A stretch of 36,585 bases of DNA from Bacteroidaceae bacterium (GCA_024398515.1 JAKSIZ010000024.1:1-36585); one strand, 5' to 3'; shown: positions 7,077 through 15,780, numbered from the stretch's first letter. Numbers and translations: made by a program. Notes: a model not told the origin generated them from the sequence alone.

Positions 7077-7853
7077 ATGAAAAAAGAATTGCATATTGTA
7101 GCGAGCAGCTGTGTTACATCCGTTGTAAAACAAAGCTTAACAGAAGAAGAAAAGCAGTATAGTGATGTCACCTATTTCCCTGTGGACTTGTGTTGTCATC
7201 CTCTGCCAAAGGATTATTCGGATTTGGAGTTGGCAAGAACGTTTTTTAGTTCTCGCAGCCAAGAGTTTGATCGGTTTGTGGAATTATTAGATTTTGTTCA
7301 TCATGATTACTCAAAATATGACAAAGTTATTATTTGGCATGGTGATATAACTTTTGAACTGTTATTTTTATATATGATGTGCGACCTTGTATCGTCAAAG
7401 AATCTATATGAAATTGACTTGACAAAGATTCCTGCTCTTCTGAAATATACCAATGAAAGGAATAATGGTAATGAAGATCATTGGACTATTTATATGGGCA
7501 GTATAAGCCCGTACACTGCAAAAGAAAATCATTTGACATCCTATGTGTCACAAATCGAAGAAGAAAAATTGCAAGAGTACAGGGATTTGTGGAATAAATG
7601 GAAAAATACATCAACTAAATTCATTCTCAATACTCCTGGTGGAGAATTGAAGGCTTACCCAGGTGACTTTATGGATAAGGCTATTTTGCAAACACTTCAT
7701 AAATATAGCAAATATCGAATGGTTTTATGTGAGGTATTTCGGAAATTTAGCCCTTACGGAATCGGTGATCATATTATAGCAGAAAGAATAAGTTACTTGT
7801 ATGAACATGGCGTAATACAGGCATTATTTGTTTATGGAAATAATCATCCATAA
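7077..7853 (+). CDS. DUF1835/DUF3658-like protein
   Basis: A 258-residue protein resembling the DUF1835 (N-terminal) plus DUF3658 (C-terminal) family, whose function is unknown. Supporting features are the opening strand ELHIVASSC, the middle YDKVIIWHGDITFELLFLYM (family members have a similar hydrophobic strand with an acidic or Trp site), and the segment LQEYRDLWNKWKN before the C-terminal domain. The ATG at 7077 is preferred over the TTG at 7053, since that lies inside the preceding gene. The gap to the preceding stop is 16 nt, so it is likely the last gene of the cluster. The assignment is from remembered pattern only. Confidence 0.55.
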   Translation: MKKELHIVASSCVTSVVKQSLTEEEKQYSDVTYFPVDLCCHPLPKDYSDLELARTFFSSRSQEFDRFVELLDFVHHDYSKYDKVIIWHGDITFELLFLYMMCDLVSSKNLYEIDLTKIPALLKYTNERNNGNEDHWTIYMGSISPYTAKENHLTSYVSQIEEEKLQEYRDLWNKWKNTSTKFILNTPGGELKAYPGDFMDKAILQTLHKYSKYRMVLCEVFRKFSPYGIGDHIIAERISYLYEHGVIQALFVYGNNHP

Positions 7854-7983
7854 AAAATCTTTTGACAATTTCAAAAAGATTAATTACGCATTCAAGAAGT
7901 AATAATTAAATGGCAAATATCATATTTTTTGCGGGTGAAAGTAATTTTTCTCCCAAAAAGAAGATTACTTCGTGGATTTTTAT

Positions 7984-7991
7984 TAATTTTG
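7984..7991 (+). promoter_or_regulatory. Putative -7 element upstream of the GH97 gene
   Basis: TAATTTTG matches TAnnTTTG and lies 133 nt before the ATG at 8124, leaving a fairly long leader. The -33 box is poor. An imperfect dyad (AAGTAAT near 7940 with ATTACTT near 7965) spans the -33 region and could be an operator. No other feature is seen between 7854 and 8123. Confidence 0.45.
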
Positions 7992-8123
7992 CACGTGTGA
8001 AACATCAAACATCGCATATATGGGAGGACTTAAATTCAAACGCAGGATTTACGATCAGATTTTAGCGTGAAAGAAACAATAGTCTCCATTCATAGTCTAT
8101 ATTTTATAAAAAACATATCTACA

Positions 8124-10091
8124 ATGAAAACAAAGAAATGTATAAACTTAGTCATTGCGTTGCTGGTTTTCTTCTCAAGCACATACGCTAATGCAAAAGA
8201 TGTAAAGGTTACATCTCCAGATGGAAAAATATCTGTTTTAATCACTGATGTAGGCGGAAGTTTGTCCTATTCTGCATCCCTTGACGGTGAAAAGTTGTTC
8301 ACTCAAACAGATCTTATGGTCAAGTTGCAAGACAAATCAATCGGTGCCAAAACTAAAATAAAATCCGTCAAGACTTCAAATGTCAATGAGGTGCTTAGAC
8401 CAGTAGTTCCTGTTAAGCAGTCGAAAATAGCCAATCGCTACACGAAAGCAACCCTTTCAATGAGCGAAAGATACTCTGTTGAATTTCGCGTTTTCAACAA
8501 TGCTGTTGCCTATCGTTTCATACTGAATGAGAAGGACTCTATCAACATAGTAAATGAGACTTTCAATCTCAAGCCTGCAGATGAGATGGCAGTGCATTTC
8601 CAACCAACGGGAGGGTGGGGGACTAGTTCAGAATCACCTTACATAAGTTGTATGCTGAAGGAATGGAAGTTTGACCACGACATGTCGGTACTCCCAATGG
8701 CACTTTCCTCAACAAAACGCGACTTGCATCTCCTTATCTCAGAAAGTGACCTCCGCGACTATGCAGGACTTTATATTAAAGGAAATGGAGACAAGGATTG
8801 TCTTTCTGGAAACCTCGTGCCTTATTACAAGAAATGGGAACTTTTCTGGGATAGAGGGACAAAAATCAAGGAACTTGCCCCTTATTCAGTGCGTACTATA
8901 GGAAAGCGTTCACTCCCTTGGCGCTATGTTGTTATTGCTGATTCCAAGGGAATACTTGAACAGACACTTACTGCGCAGCTTGCAGGTAATTGTGAGATTG
9001 ACGACACAAGTTGGATAAAACCAGGTCAGGTGTCATGGGACTGGTGGAATCACAAGGCTGTATATGGTCCCGATGTTAACTTCAAACCAGGTTGCAACAC
9101 GGATACTTATAAGTATTATATAGATTTTGCAGCTAAGTACGGTATCAAGTACATCATCATGGATGAAGGTTGGGCAAAAAGCACATTTGACCCATTTGAG
9201 GCAAATCCAAATCTCGACCTCCAAGAATGTATAAGATACGGTAAGCAAAAAGGAGTAGGAATTATCCTCTGGCTTACGTGGATATGCGTTGAACGTAACC
9301 TTGACAAGATATTCGATACATACGAGAAATGGGGCATTGCTGGCACCAAGATTGATTTCATGGACCGTCAAGATCAGTGGATGATTAATTGGTATGAGCG
9401 TACTATCAAGGAAGCAGCAAAGCATCATATCGTCGTTGACTTCCACGGAGCAATGAAGCCTGCAGGTCTTGAGATACGCTATCCTAACCTTCTGGCATAC
9501 GAAGGTGTCCGCGGATTGGAACAAATGAGCGGTTGCCAACCTGACAATACTTTGTTTATTCCTTTCTTGCGCAATGCTGTTGGACCTGCAGACTTTACAC
9601 CAGGTGCAATGATAAATACTCAACCGGAATATGATAAATGGTCTGATCCAAACTGTTCTGCCGTTGGCACACGTGCTTATCACATGGCTCTCTTTACTGT
9701 ACTTGAAACAGGTACGCAGATGTTGGCTGACTCTCCTACGCAATACTATAAGAACCCAGATTGCATCGACTTCTTGAGTAAGGTACCAGTTACGTGGGAT
9801 GAAACTCGCGCCATTGAGGCAAAGTTCGGTGAATACCTCGTTATAGCCAAGCGTCATGGTCAGAAATGGTATGTTGCCGGTATATGCAACGGCAAGGAGA
9901 AAGTCCGCCATTTCAATGTTCCGCTCACATTCCTTGCATCAGGTGCACATCAGATGACCATCTTCACCGATGGTTTCAATGCAGATGTGCAGGCAATGGA
10001 TTATCGCCGTGAGGTCAAGAGCGTTACTAATGCAGATGCATTGAACATCAAAATGGTACGCAATGGTGGCTTTACTGCCGTAATTGAATAA
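8124..10091 (+). CDS. GH97 family alpha-glycosidase, secreted
   Basis: A 655-residue glycoside hydrolase of family 97 (SusB-like). The ATG at 8124 gives a good signal peptide (MKTKKCINLVIALLVFFSST, cleaved near ANAKD); the upstream ATG at 8067 would bury it. The N-terminal beta-sandwich (about 25-280) is followed by a TIM barrel containing VSWDWWNH, YIIMDEGW and GTKIDFMDRQDQW. In retaining members (BT1871 type) an Asp at the end of this beta strand is the nucleophile; here D411 is the likely equivalent. Inverting SusB lacks it. This suggests a retaining enzyme, possibly an alpha-galactosidase, but substrate is not settled. The location is the periplasm or outer membrane. A sugar kinase and phosphomannose isomerase follow. 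Confidence 0.85.
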   Translation: MKTKKCINLVIALLVFFSSTYANAKDVKVTSPDGKISVLITDVGGSLSYSASLDGEKLFTQTDLMVKLQDKSIGAKTKIKSVKTSNVNEVLRPVVPVKQSKIANRYTKATLSMSERYSVEFRVFNNAVAYRFILNEKDSINIVNETFNLKPADEMAVHFQPTGGWGTSSESPYISCMLKEWKFDHDMSVLPMALSSTKRDLHLLISESDLRDYAGLYIKGNGDKDCLSGNLVPYYKKWELFWDRGTKIKELAPYSVRTIGKRSLPWRYVVIADSKGILEQTLTAQLAGNCEIDDTSWIKPGQVSWDWWNHKAVYGPDVNFKPGCNTDTYKYYIDFAAKYGIKYIIMDEGWAKSTFDPFEANPNLDLQECIRYGKQKGVGIILWLTWICVERNLDKIFDTYEKWGIAGTKIDFMDRQDQWMINWYERTIKEAAKHHIVVDFHGAMKPAGLEIRYPNLLAYEGVRGLEQMSGCQPDNTLFIPFLRNAVGPADFTPGAMINTQPEYDKWSDPNCSAVGTRAYHMALFTVLETGTQMLADSPTQYYKNPDCIDFLSKVPVTWDETRAIEAKFGEYLVIAKRHGQKWYVAGICNGKEKVRHFNVPLTFLASGAHQMTIFTDGFNADVQAMDYRREVKSVTNADALNIKMVRNGGFTAVIE

Positions 10092-10146
10092 TATAAAACC
10101 GTAAATAAACAATAAGCGTTATGAATATAATTAACCTTTAATTATA

Positions 10147-11100
10147 ATGAAAATGAAACCATACGCATTAGGAATGGACATCGGCGGTACGAATACCGTA
10201 TTCGGTGTTGTTGACAGAGATGGCAAAGTTTTGTGCAGCGACAGTGTAAAAACCCGCAGTTACCCAGTGTTGGACGACTATATCAATACCATTGCCGATA
10301 AGATAAAAGTGTTGATGGACAAAGTTGGCGGCAAAGACCTTATCAATGGTTTAGGTATTGGTGCGCCTAACGGCAACTACTACCGTGGCAGTATTGAGTA
10401 TGCACCTAACCTCCCTTGGAAGGGTATCATCATCCCACTCGCAAAGATGTTTGAAGAGCGTCTCGGCATACCAGTCATAGTCACCAACGATGCCAACGCA
10501 GCAGCACTCGGTGAGATGACCTACGGTGTAGCAAAAGGCATGCAGCACTTCATTATGATAACCCTCGGCACAGGTGTAGGCAGCGGCATTATCATAGATG
10601 GTAAACTGCTCTATGGTTACGATGGCTTTGCAGGCGAGCTCGGACATGTTATTGTAGAGCCAAATGGCCGTGACTGCGGTTGTGGACGAAAAGGCTGTCT
10701 CGAGACTTACTGTTCTGCTACAGGCATAGCACGCACTGCACGTGAGGTGCTTGAGAACACTGACGAGCCTTCATTGCTCCGCAACGTGGACATCAACACC
10801 CTGGAGTCAAAGGATATCTACGATGCTGCAGTTAAAGGCGACAAACTTGCCATTGAGATATTCAACCGCACAGGTGAGATTCTCGGCAAGGCCCTTGCCA
10901 ACAACGTAGTATTCTCAAACCCAGAGGCAGTAGTGCTCTTCGGTGGTTTGGCAAAAGCGGGCGAGTTTATTACAAAACCAACATACGAGGCAATGGAAGC
11001 CAACATGCTTAACGTGTTTAAAGGCAAGACTAAGTTGCTTCTCTCAACGCTCAAGGACGCCGATGCAGCCGTTCTCGGAGCATCAGCACTGGCGTGGTAA
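10147..11100 (+). CDS. ROK family sugar kinase (glucokinase-like)
   Basis: A 317-residue cytoplasmic kinase that phosphorylates a hexose, most likely glucose, using ATP. The N-terminal phosphate-binding motif is D11-G13-T15 in MDIGGTNT. The catalytic Asp is D115 in TNDANAAALGE. The ROK signature with its zinc site is intact: ELGH (H167) and CGCGRKGCLE (C177, C179, C184). The length is usual for glucokinases and N-acetylmannosamine/fructokinase-type ROK enzymes; there is no N-terminal helix-turn-helix, so it is not a ROK repressor. It begins 55 nt after the GH97 gene and ends 6 nt before the phosphomannose isomerase gene, fitting a role in phosphorylating the sugar that GH97 releases. Confidence 0.85.
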   Translation: MKMKPYALGMDIGGTNTVFGVVDRDGKVLCSDSVKTRSYPVLDDYINTIADKIKVLMDKVGGKDLINGLGIGAPNGNYYRGSIEYAPNLPWKGIIIPLAKMFEERLGIPVIVTNDANAAALGEMTYGVAKGMQHFIMITLGTGVGSGIIIDGKLLYGYDGFAGELGHVIVEPNGRDCGCGRKGCLETYCSATGIARTAREVLENTDEPSLLRNVDINTLESKDIYDAAVKGDKLAIEIFNRTGEILGKALANNVVFSNPEAVVLFGGLAKAGEFITKPTYEAMEANMLNVFKGKTKLLLSTLKDADAAVLGASALAW

Positions 11101-11106
11101 AAGGTT

Positions 11107-12072
11107 ATGATCTACAAATTCAACCCTATACTCAAGCAAACAATTTGGGGCGGAGAAAAAATTCTCCGCTTCAAAAGCATAGACTCCACGCTCAATAGTG
11201 TCGGTGAAAGTTGGGAACTCTCAGCCGTAAAGGACAATGAATCCGTGATAACCTTTGGGCAACACATCGGCAAGAACATCACCCAACTGCTCAGCGAACA
11301 GCGTGAACAGCTCGTCGGCAAAACAAATTACGAACGTTTTGGCAACACGTTTCCACTGCTTATCAAGTTCATTGATGCTAATCAGGATCTTTCCATTCAG
11401 GTACATCCCAACGACCAACAGGCAGAACGCTTGCACGGAACACGAGGCAAGACCGAGATGTGGTACGTCGTAGATACTGAACAGGGAGCACATCTGCGTT
11501 CTGGGCTTAACCAGAAGGTAACCCCAGACGAATATGAGGCAAAGGTGAACGACGGCACCATAACCGACATTCTCTGCGACTACGAGATATCGCCAGGCGA
11601 TGTTTTCTTCCTCCCAGCAGGTCGGATTCACAGCATAGGGAAAGGTTCGTTCATAGCTGAGATACAGGAAACGTCGGATATTACCTATCGCATCTTCGAC
11701 TTTAATCGTGTTGACAAGAACGGCAAGCCACGTGAACTGCATACGGCACTTGCTCGTCAGGTCATCGACTTCAATGTAGAGTCCGACTACCGCACCCACT
11801 ACCAGCCTTCGCTTAATAAGCGTGTGGAACTGGTAAGTTGTCCTCTGTTCACCACCAACCTCTTTGAACTGACGTCCTCAAAGTTGTTGTCTTACGCTGA
11901 CCTTGACAGTTTCGTGATATGGATGGCACTTGACGGAAAGGCAGACTGCGAGTGCGACGGTATAGCCACCACACTCAACGCCGGCGAAACCATACTGCTT
12001 CCAGCCACCTCCAACGGCTTCAAAGTTACTCCGCACAGCACGGCAAAACTCTTGGAGATATACATATCTTAG
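11107..12072 (+). CDS. manA: Mannose-6-phosphate isomerase, class I (short form)
   Basis: A 321-residue cupin-fold isomerase that interconverts mannose-6-phosphate and fructose-6-phosphate. Zinc ligands are visible: Q98 and H100 in IQVHPNDQ, E117 in GKTEMWYV and H175 in GRIHSIG. The length matches the short form found in Firmicutes and Bacteroidetes; the E. coli form is longer. The C-terminal jelly roll is present (residues about 230-321). The gene starts 6 nt after the ROK kinase stop, so the two are cotranscribed. It links hexose phosphates to glycolysis and to GDP-mannose synthesis. Confidence 0.88.
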   Translation: MIYKFNPILKQTIWGGEKILRFKSIDSTLNSVGESWELSAVKDNESVITFGQHIGKNITQLLSEQREQLVGKTNYERFGNTFPLLIKFIDANQDLSIQVHPNDQQAERLHGTRGKTEMWYVVDTEQGAHLRSGLNQKVTPDEYEAKVNDGTITDILCDYEISPGDVFFLPAGRIHSIGKGSFIAEIQETSDITYRIFDFNRVDKNGKPRELHTALARQVIDFNVESDYRTHYQPSLNKRVELVSCPLFTTNLFELTSSKLLSYADLDSFVIWMALDGKADCECDGIATTLNAGETILLPATSNGFKVTPHSTAKLLEIYIS

Positions 12073-12088
12073 TCGTTTAGGCTCCCTT

Positions 12089-12198
12089 TCATCGGCTTGC
12101 CGGTTCTTGCTCTGGCAAGCGCCCAAGGGCGATGAGCACAAAGCGTAACGATTGAAAGTCATCGGCTTGCCGCTTTCACAAAGCGTAGCGACTGAAAG
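12089..12198. repeat. REP-like hairpin repeat
   Basis: TCATCGGCTTGCC occurs twice in the same orientation (12089 and about 12159). Between them lie GGTTCTTGCT, CGCCCAAGGGCGATGA (containing the GCCC/GGGC hairpin) and AAAGCGTAACGATTGAAAG. A closely similar element is at 22528-22626, and the AAAGCG...CGACTGAAAG end is shared with the 44-bp repeats at 5325. It is non-coding. Confidence 0.7.
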
Positions 12199-12279
12199 AA
12201 ACCACCAAACAACCAATAGTAAGGTTATAAAGTCGTAAGAAGTTTGTCTGCACTCAAAACGTGAAAAACGCACAAAAGA

Positions 12280-12311
12280 TTTGGCACTTTGGAAAATAAT
12301 CGCTAATTTTG
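12280..12311 (+). promoter_or_regulatory. Bacteroidetes promoter for the cation efflux gene
   Basis: TTTG (12280-12283), a 20-nt spacer and TAATTTTG (12304-12311) match TTTG-N19/20-TAnnTTTG. The expected transcription start is at about 12315-12318, almost exactly at the ATG (12317), so the message may have no leader. Confidence 0.7.
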
Positions 12312-12316
12312 CAGCA

Positions 12317-13213
12317 ATGGACAACAGGACAAGAGAAATACAAAGTGTTACGCTATGGGGCATTGTGGGTAACATTTTACTCACGGCTGTCAAGTTCATA
12401 GCCGGCATTGTTGGGTGCAGTGCTGCTATGATTGCCGATGCTGTGCATTCCGCTTCCGACCTAGTCAGCGACATTGTCGTCATAGCCTTAACACGCCTTT
12501 CAGCACAAGGGCGTGACAAGAGTCATGACTATGGACACGGTAAGTTCGAGACGCTGGCTACAGCTATCGTGAGTGTCCTGCTGCTGGCTGTAGGCGTGGA
12601 GATGGTCATTGCTTCGTATGAACAGGTTTGTTCCGCTGTAAATGGCATTACACTTCCTGTTCCTGGAAACATTGCTCTTTGGGCAGCAGTTGTTTCAATT
12701 GCCGTTAAGGAAATCCTGTATCAATGGACTGTTCGCGTGGGGAAACGGTTGTCGAGCCAAGTGGTTATTGCCAATGCTTGGCATCATCGAACGGATGCAT
12801 TCTGTTCCATCGGTTCGCTTGTTGGTATAGGCGGGGCTATCCTACTCGGAGGTGAGTGGACTATTCTCGACCCATTGGTAGGAGGAGTGATTAGCATCAT
12901 TATTATTGTGGTGGCTGTGAAGATGGCGGTTCCTGCCCTTGCCGAACTGACCGAGACATCTTTGCCCGATGAGACTGAACAGCAGATTCTCGACATTGCA
13001 CGTTCTGTGGAAGGCGTGAACGATGTCCACGATCTGAAGACTCGCCAATGTGGTCCTTACTGCATAGCCGACTTCCACTTGGTGGTTGACCCTATGATGA
13101 ACATTCTCACGGCACACGACATCACTGTACTCATTGAGGAGAGACTTCGCGAAGCCCTCGGTGCCGAGATGCAGATAAATATCCACATAGAACCGTCAGA
13201 GGACTCATTGTAA
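12317..13213 (+). CDS. Cation diffusion facilitator (CDF) efflux transporter
   Basis: A 298-residue inner-membrane transporter that exports divalent metal ions (zinc, iron or manganese) against protons. It has about six membrane segments: residues 12-32, 40-58, 78-98, 112-130, then a pair near 155-200. The metal-site HxxxD pattern is visible in ADAVHSASDLVSD and again in NAWHHRTDAFCS. The C-terminal cytoplasmic domain (about 208-298) has the usual beta-alpha-beta-beta form, with VNDVHDLKTRQCGPYCIADF. The ATG at 12317 is preferred over the TTG at 12281 since the longer form would start upstream of the promoter's -7 box. The metal is not determined. Confidence 0.85.
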   Translation: MDNRTREIQSVTLWGIVGNILLTAVKFIAGIVGCSAAMIADAVHSASDLVSDIVVIALTRLSAQGRDKSHDYGHGKFETLATAIVSVLLLAVGVEMVIASYEQVCSAVNGITLPVPGNIALWAAVVSIAVKEILYQWTVRVGKRLSSQVVIANAWHHRTDAFCSIGSLVGIGGAILLGGEWTILDPLVGGVISIIIIVVAVKMAVPALAELTETSLPDETEQQILDIARSVEGVNDVHDLKTRQCGPYCIADFHLVVDPMMNILTAHDITVLIEERLREALGAEMQINIHIEPSEDSL

Positions 13214-13235
13214 TTTTTTACACCTTATTAATAAA

Positions 13236-13254
13236 CGCGCGCGCGTGCGCGCGC
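13236..13254. other. Alternating CG tract with hairpin and Z-DNA potential
   Basis: Perfect purine/pyrimidine alternation runs from 13235 to 13259, with GCGCGCGC (13237-13244), GT, then GCGCGCGC (13247-13254). It lies 23 nt after the CDF stop inside otherwise AT-rich DNA. It may fold as a hairpin after the CDF gene, but no T run follows. Apart from the promoter at 13418, nothing else is seen in 13214-13473. Confidence 0.6.
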
Positions 13255-13417
13255 ATACAAATAATCAAAACTTTTACACTCGAAAGTTTCACTTTTCTGG
13301 AATTATTTTTCTCTTCCTTCCGCTTTTCTATATTATTTATATTTGGTAAATCAAACGTAGATAAATGGAAAACGACTTAGTTGTATTGCTGCTAAATTGA
13401 AAATAATGACTCTAAAA

Positions 13418-13449
13418 TTTGGAGTTTTGAATTTTTATTTTTACCTTTG
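13418..13449 (+). promoter_or_regulatory. Bacteroidetes promoter for the LRR surface protein
   Basis: TTTG (13418-13421), a 20-nt spacer and TACCTTTG (13442-13449) fit the consensus. The predicted start, near 13455, lies downstream of the ATG at 13453 and supports the ATG at 13474. Confidence 0.65.
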
Positions 13450-13473
13450 TTGATGATATTCAAAAATAGAACT

Positions 13474-15705
13474 ATGAGAAGAATCATTATTTTCTGTGTG
13501 TCGATATTGTTTACAGTTTGTACATTGGCATACGATTTTGAATTTGACGGGTTGGGCTATACCATCATTTCTACATCTGAATGCGAATTAGTATCTGTCA
13601 TAAAGGTTAAGGATAAGATAACCATTCCAGAAAAAGTTACATATCTTAATAAGGAACTCAAGGTGACAGGCATTGCAATTTCTACATTTTATAATTGTAG
13701 TTCACTACAGAAAATAGAAATGCCATCAACCATTAAGTATATAGGTATTTATGCGTTCGCTAATTGCTCTGCTTTACAAGAGTTTACATTCCCATCATCT
13801 ATAAGTGTCATTGCCGACAACGTATTAGCAGGATGTACTAACTTGCACAAAGTTATTATTCCAAACTCTGTTACTGAAATTGGCTCTTCCGCTTTTGCAA
13901 ATTGTAGTCATTTGGAAAAAATCAGATTGCCGAATGGGTTGAAACGTTTAGGAGATAATGCATTTCTCGGTTGTACAAACATGTCAGAGATAAGAATACC
14001 TCAATCTCTGTCTGAATTTGGTTCGTATGTTTTCACTAATTGTAATAGTTTACAAGATGTTTATGTTGAATGGTTAACTCCTCCTTATTTATACAACCAG
14101 ATATTTGATGTTACGACAAATGGCTTTATTACAAAGACACTTCATGTTCCAGATGGATCTGAAAACAATTATATGAATATACTTCCGTGGGCAAATTTTT
14201 GGGATATACAAGGTTATGTTGTCCCAAGCAATCATGTAGGTGATGCAAATGGAGATTTTTCCGTTGACGTAGCTGACGTAACAGCCGTATCTTCTTATAT
14301 TTTAGGAAATGCGTTTGATAATTTTATTGAAAACAATGCAGATGCCAATTTTGATGGAACAATTGATGTCGCTGATATCACCACAATCGCAAGCATAATA
14401 CTTACAAAACCCGATCCAATTTATCCAGAGCCAAAATCATTGCCATATATTTCTTATTCATGTAATGATTTTTCTGCCGTAACAGAATACGGTTTGCCTT
14501 GGCAATTTAGCAGGTCTTGTGCTTTAGCTTCAGGATACTCATCAGAATCTCAGACTATAACATCAACAAAGGCATGGTTGATTTCTCCACCAGTAAATAC
14601 AACAATATCGTGGCAACCTCAAACCAGAGCAAAGGCAAGCGATCTGTCAGTTTCTGCAGACGACGGCTTGGTGTGCTTGTCTTTTGACTATACTATTCGA
14701 TATTGGTGGGGACAAGACATAAATGCGTGTCATCAAGTGCTTGTAAGCACCGATTACGATGGTGATGTATCAAAGGCAACTTGGACTAAATTGAATTTCA
14801 AACCTCACGAAAGCATCACTTATGATTGGTCGCACTATTCTTCTGGGAAGATAGGTCTTCCTACTGATTTTGTCAATCAGCCAAAGGTTTATTTTGCTTT
14901 CGTATATGAATGTGGGGGTGATGTAGCATCTACTTGGGAAATCTCAAACCTCAATATCTCAGAGACTAATGGCGCAAGACTGTATGGTCATATACAAGAC
15001 AACATGACAAAATTACCTTTATCGGATGCGAAAATAAGCCTCGGAGCCGATAATCTCGTTACCTATACCGATGCTAACGGTGACTTTGACCTATTCGATA
15101 TCCCTCCTGGCGAATACTTTGTTGAAGTGTCAAAAGTAGGGTATAAAACCAAACAGTCAAAAAATAAAATTGAATTTAAAGAACATAACTTGATTAATCT
15201 TAATGTATCTTTAGACTCAACCCCACTTATAGAAAATGGTGGCTTCGAGGAGTGGAGTAGCACTAACGAAGCTACATGCTGGAAATCAACTACAACGGCT
15301 TCATCATTAGGAGCTGTAAGCCAGTCAACAGACGCTCACAGCGGTTCATACTCAGCACGTGTCCTTGGTTCAGCCACAGCAAACAAGCGTATTGCATATA
15401 AGGAGATAACTCTCTCGGCTGGTACATACAATATTAAATTCTATGCTAAATCTACGGGAAGTACATCAACCATACGCCCTGGGTATGTTCCTGTTGAAGG
15501 TAGTGCGGTCGGATCTTATGTCTATAATGAAAATTATATTGACGTAACTGACCAATGGACAGAAGTAACGTCAAGCTTCACACTTGCAGCAACAACAACA
15601 GTTAACCTCGTCATCATGAATTCAAAGAATCCAGGTGTTGACGTTTTGATTGATGATTATGAACTGACAACAAACGATGGGGCATTGATTTGTCAATATG
15701 AATGA
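13474..15705 (+). CDS. Secreted mosaic protein: BspA-like LRR, dockerin-like, CBM-like
   Basis: A 743-residue secreted protein with a signal peptide (MRRIIIFCVSILFTVCTLAY). Domains in order: BspA/LRR_5-type leucine-rich repeats at about 40-230 (repeated pattern I...AFANCS.L..I..P.S); a dockerin type I-like pair of calcium loops at about 256-312 (GDANGDFSVDVADV and ADANFDGTIDVADI); a choice-of-anchor-J-like beta-sandwich at about 325-498; a carboxypeptidase-regulatory-like domain at about 500-575; and a CBM-like jelly roll at about 587-735 (ENGGFEEW...). Such mosaics in Bacteroidetes bind surfaces or glycans. The extreme C terminus lacks a clear sorting domain. The ATG at 13474 is chosen because 13453 would lie at or before the predicted transcription start. 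No catalytic site is seen. Confidence 0.78.
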   Translation: MRRIIIFCVSILFTVCTLAYDFEFDGLGYTIISTSECELVSVIKVKDKITIPEKVTYLNKELKVTGIAISTFYNCSSLQKIEMPSTIKYIGIYAFANCSALQEFTFPSSISVIADNVLAGCTNLHKVIIPNSVTEIGSSAFANCSHLEKIRLPNGLKRLGDNAFLGCTNMSEIRIPQSLSEFGSYVFTNCNSLQDVYVEWLTPPYLYNQIFDVTTNGFITKTLHVPDGSENNYMNILPWANFWDIQGYVVPSNHVGDANGDFSVDVADVTAVSSYILGNAFDNFIENNADANFDGTIDVADITTIASIILTKPDPIYPEPKSLPYISYSCNDFSAVTEYGLPWQFSRSCALASGYSSESQTITSTKAWLISPPVNTTISWQPQTRAKASDLSVSADDGLVCLSFDYTIRYWWGQDINACHQVLVSTDYDGDVSKATWTKLNFKPHESITYDWSHYSSGKIGLPTDFVNQPKVYFAFVYECGGDVASTWEISNLNISETNGARLYGHIQDNMTKLPLSDAKISLGADNLVTYTDANGDFDLFDIPPGEYFVEVSKVGYKTKQSKNKIEFKEHNLINLNVSLDSTPLIENGGFEEWSSTNEATCWKSTTTASSLGAVSQSTDAHSGSYSARVLGSATANKRIAYKEITLSAGTYNIKFYAKSTGSTSTIRPGYVPVEGSAVGSYVYNENYIDVTDQWTEVTSSFTLAATTTVNLVIMNSKNPGVDVLIDDYELTTNDGALICQYE

Positions 15706-15708
15706 AGG

Positions 15709-15774
15709 AAATTGTCTATGTAATTGTCGTAAGTTGTCTATTTAATTGCTGCAAATTGTCTATTTAATTCGCTT
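15709..15774. repeat. Three tandem 22-nt imperfect repeats
   Basis: Units 15709-15730, 15731-15752 and 15753-15774 share the core TTGTCTATNTAATT. They begin just after the LRR protein stop. The period equals that of the nearby triple palindrome, though the sequence is different. Confidence 0.7.
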
Positions 15775-15780
15775 CGCATG

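Noticed and set aside
7856-7881. Inverted repeat AATCTTTTG...CAAAAAGATT after the DUF1835-like gene as a terminator
   Set aside because: The stem is short and AT-only with a bulge and is not followed by a T run; too weak to call.
9033-9911. Long antisense open frame (292 codons) inside the GH97 gene
   Set aside because: It lies opposite a clear GH97 coding frame and shows no domain or signal; it is a shadow frame.
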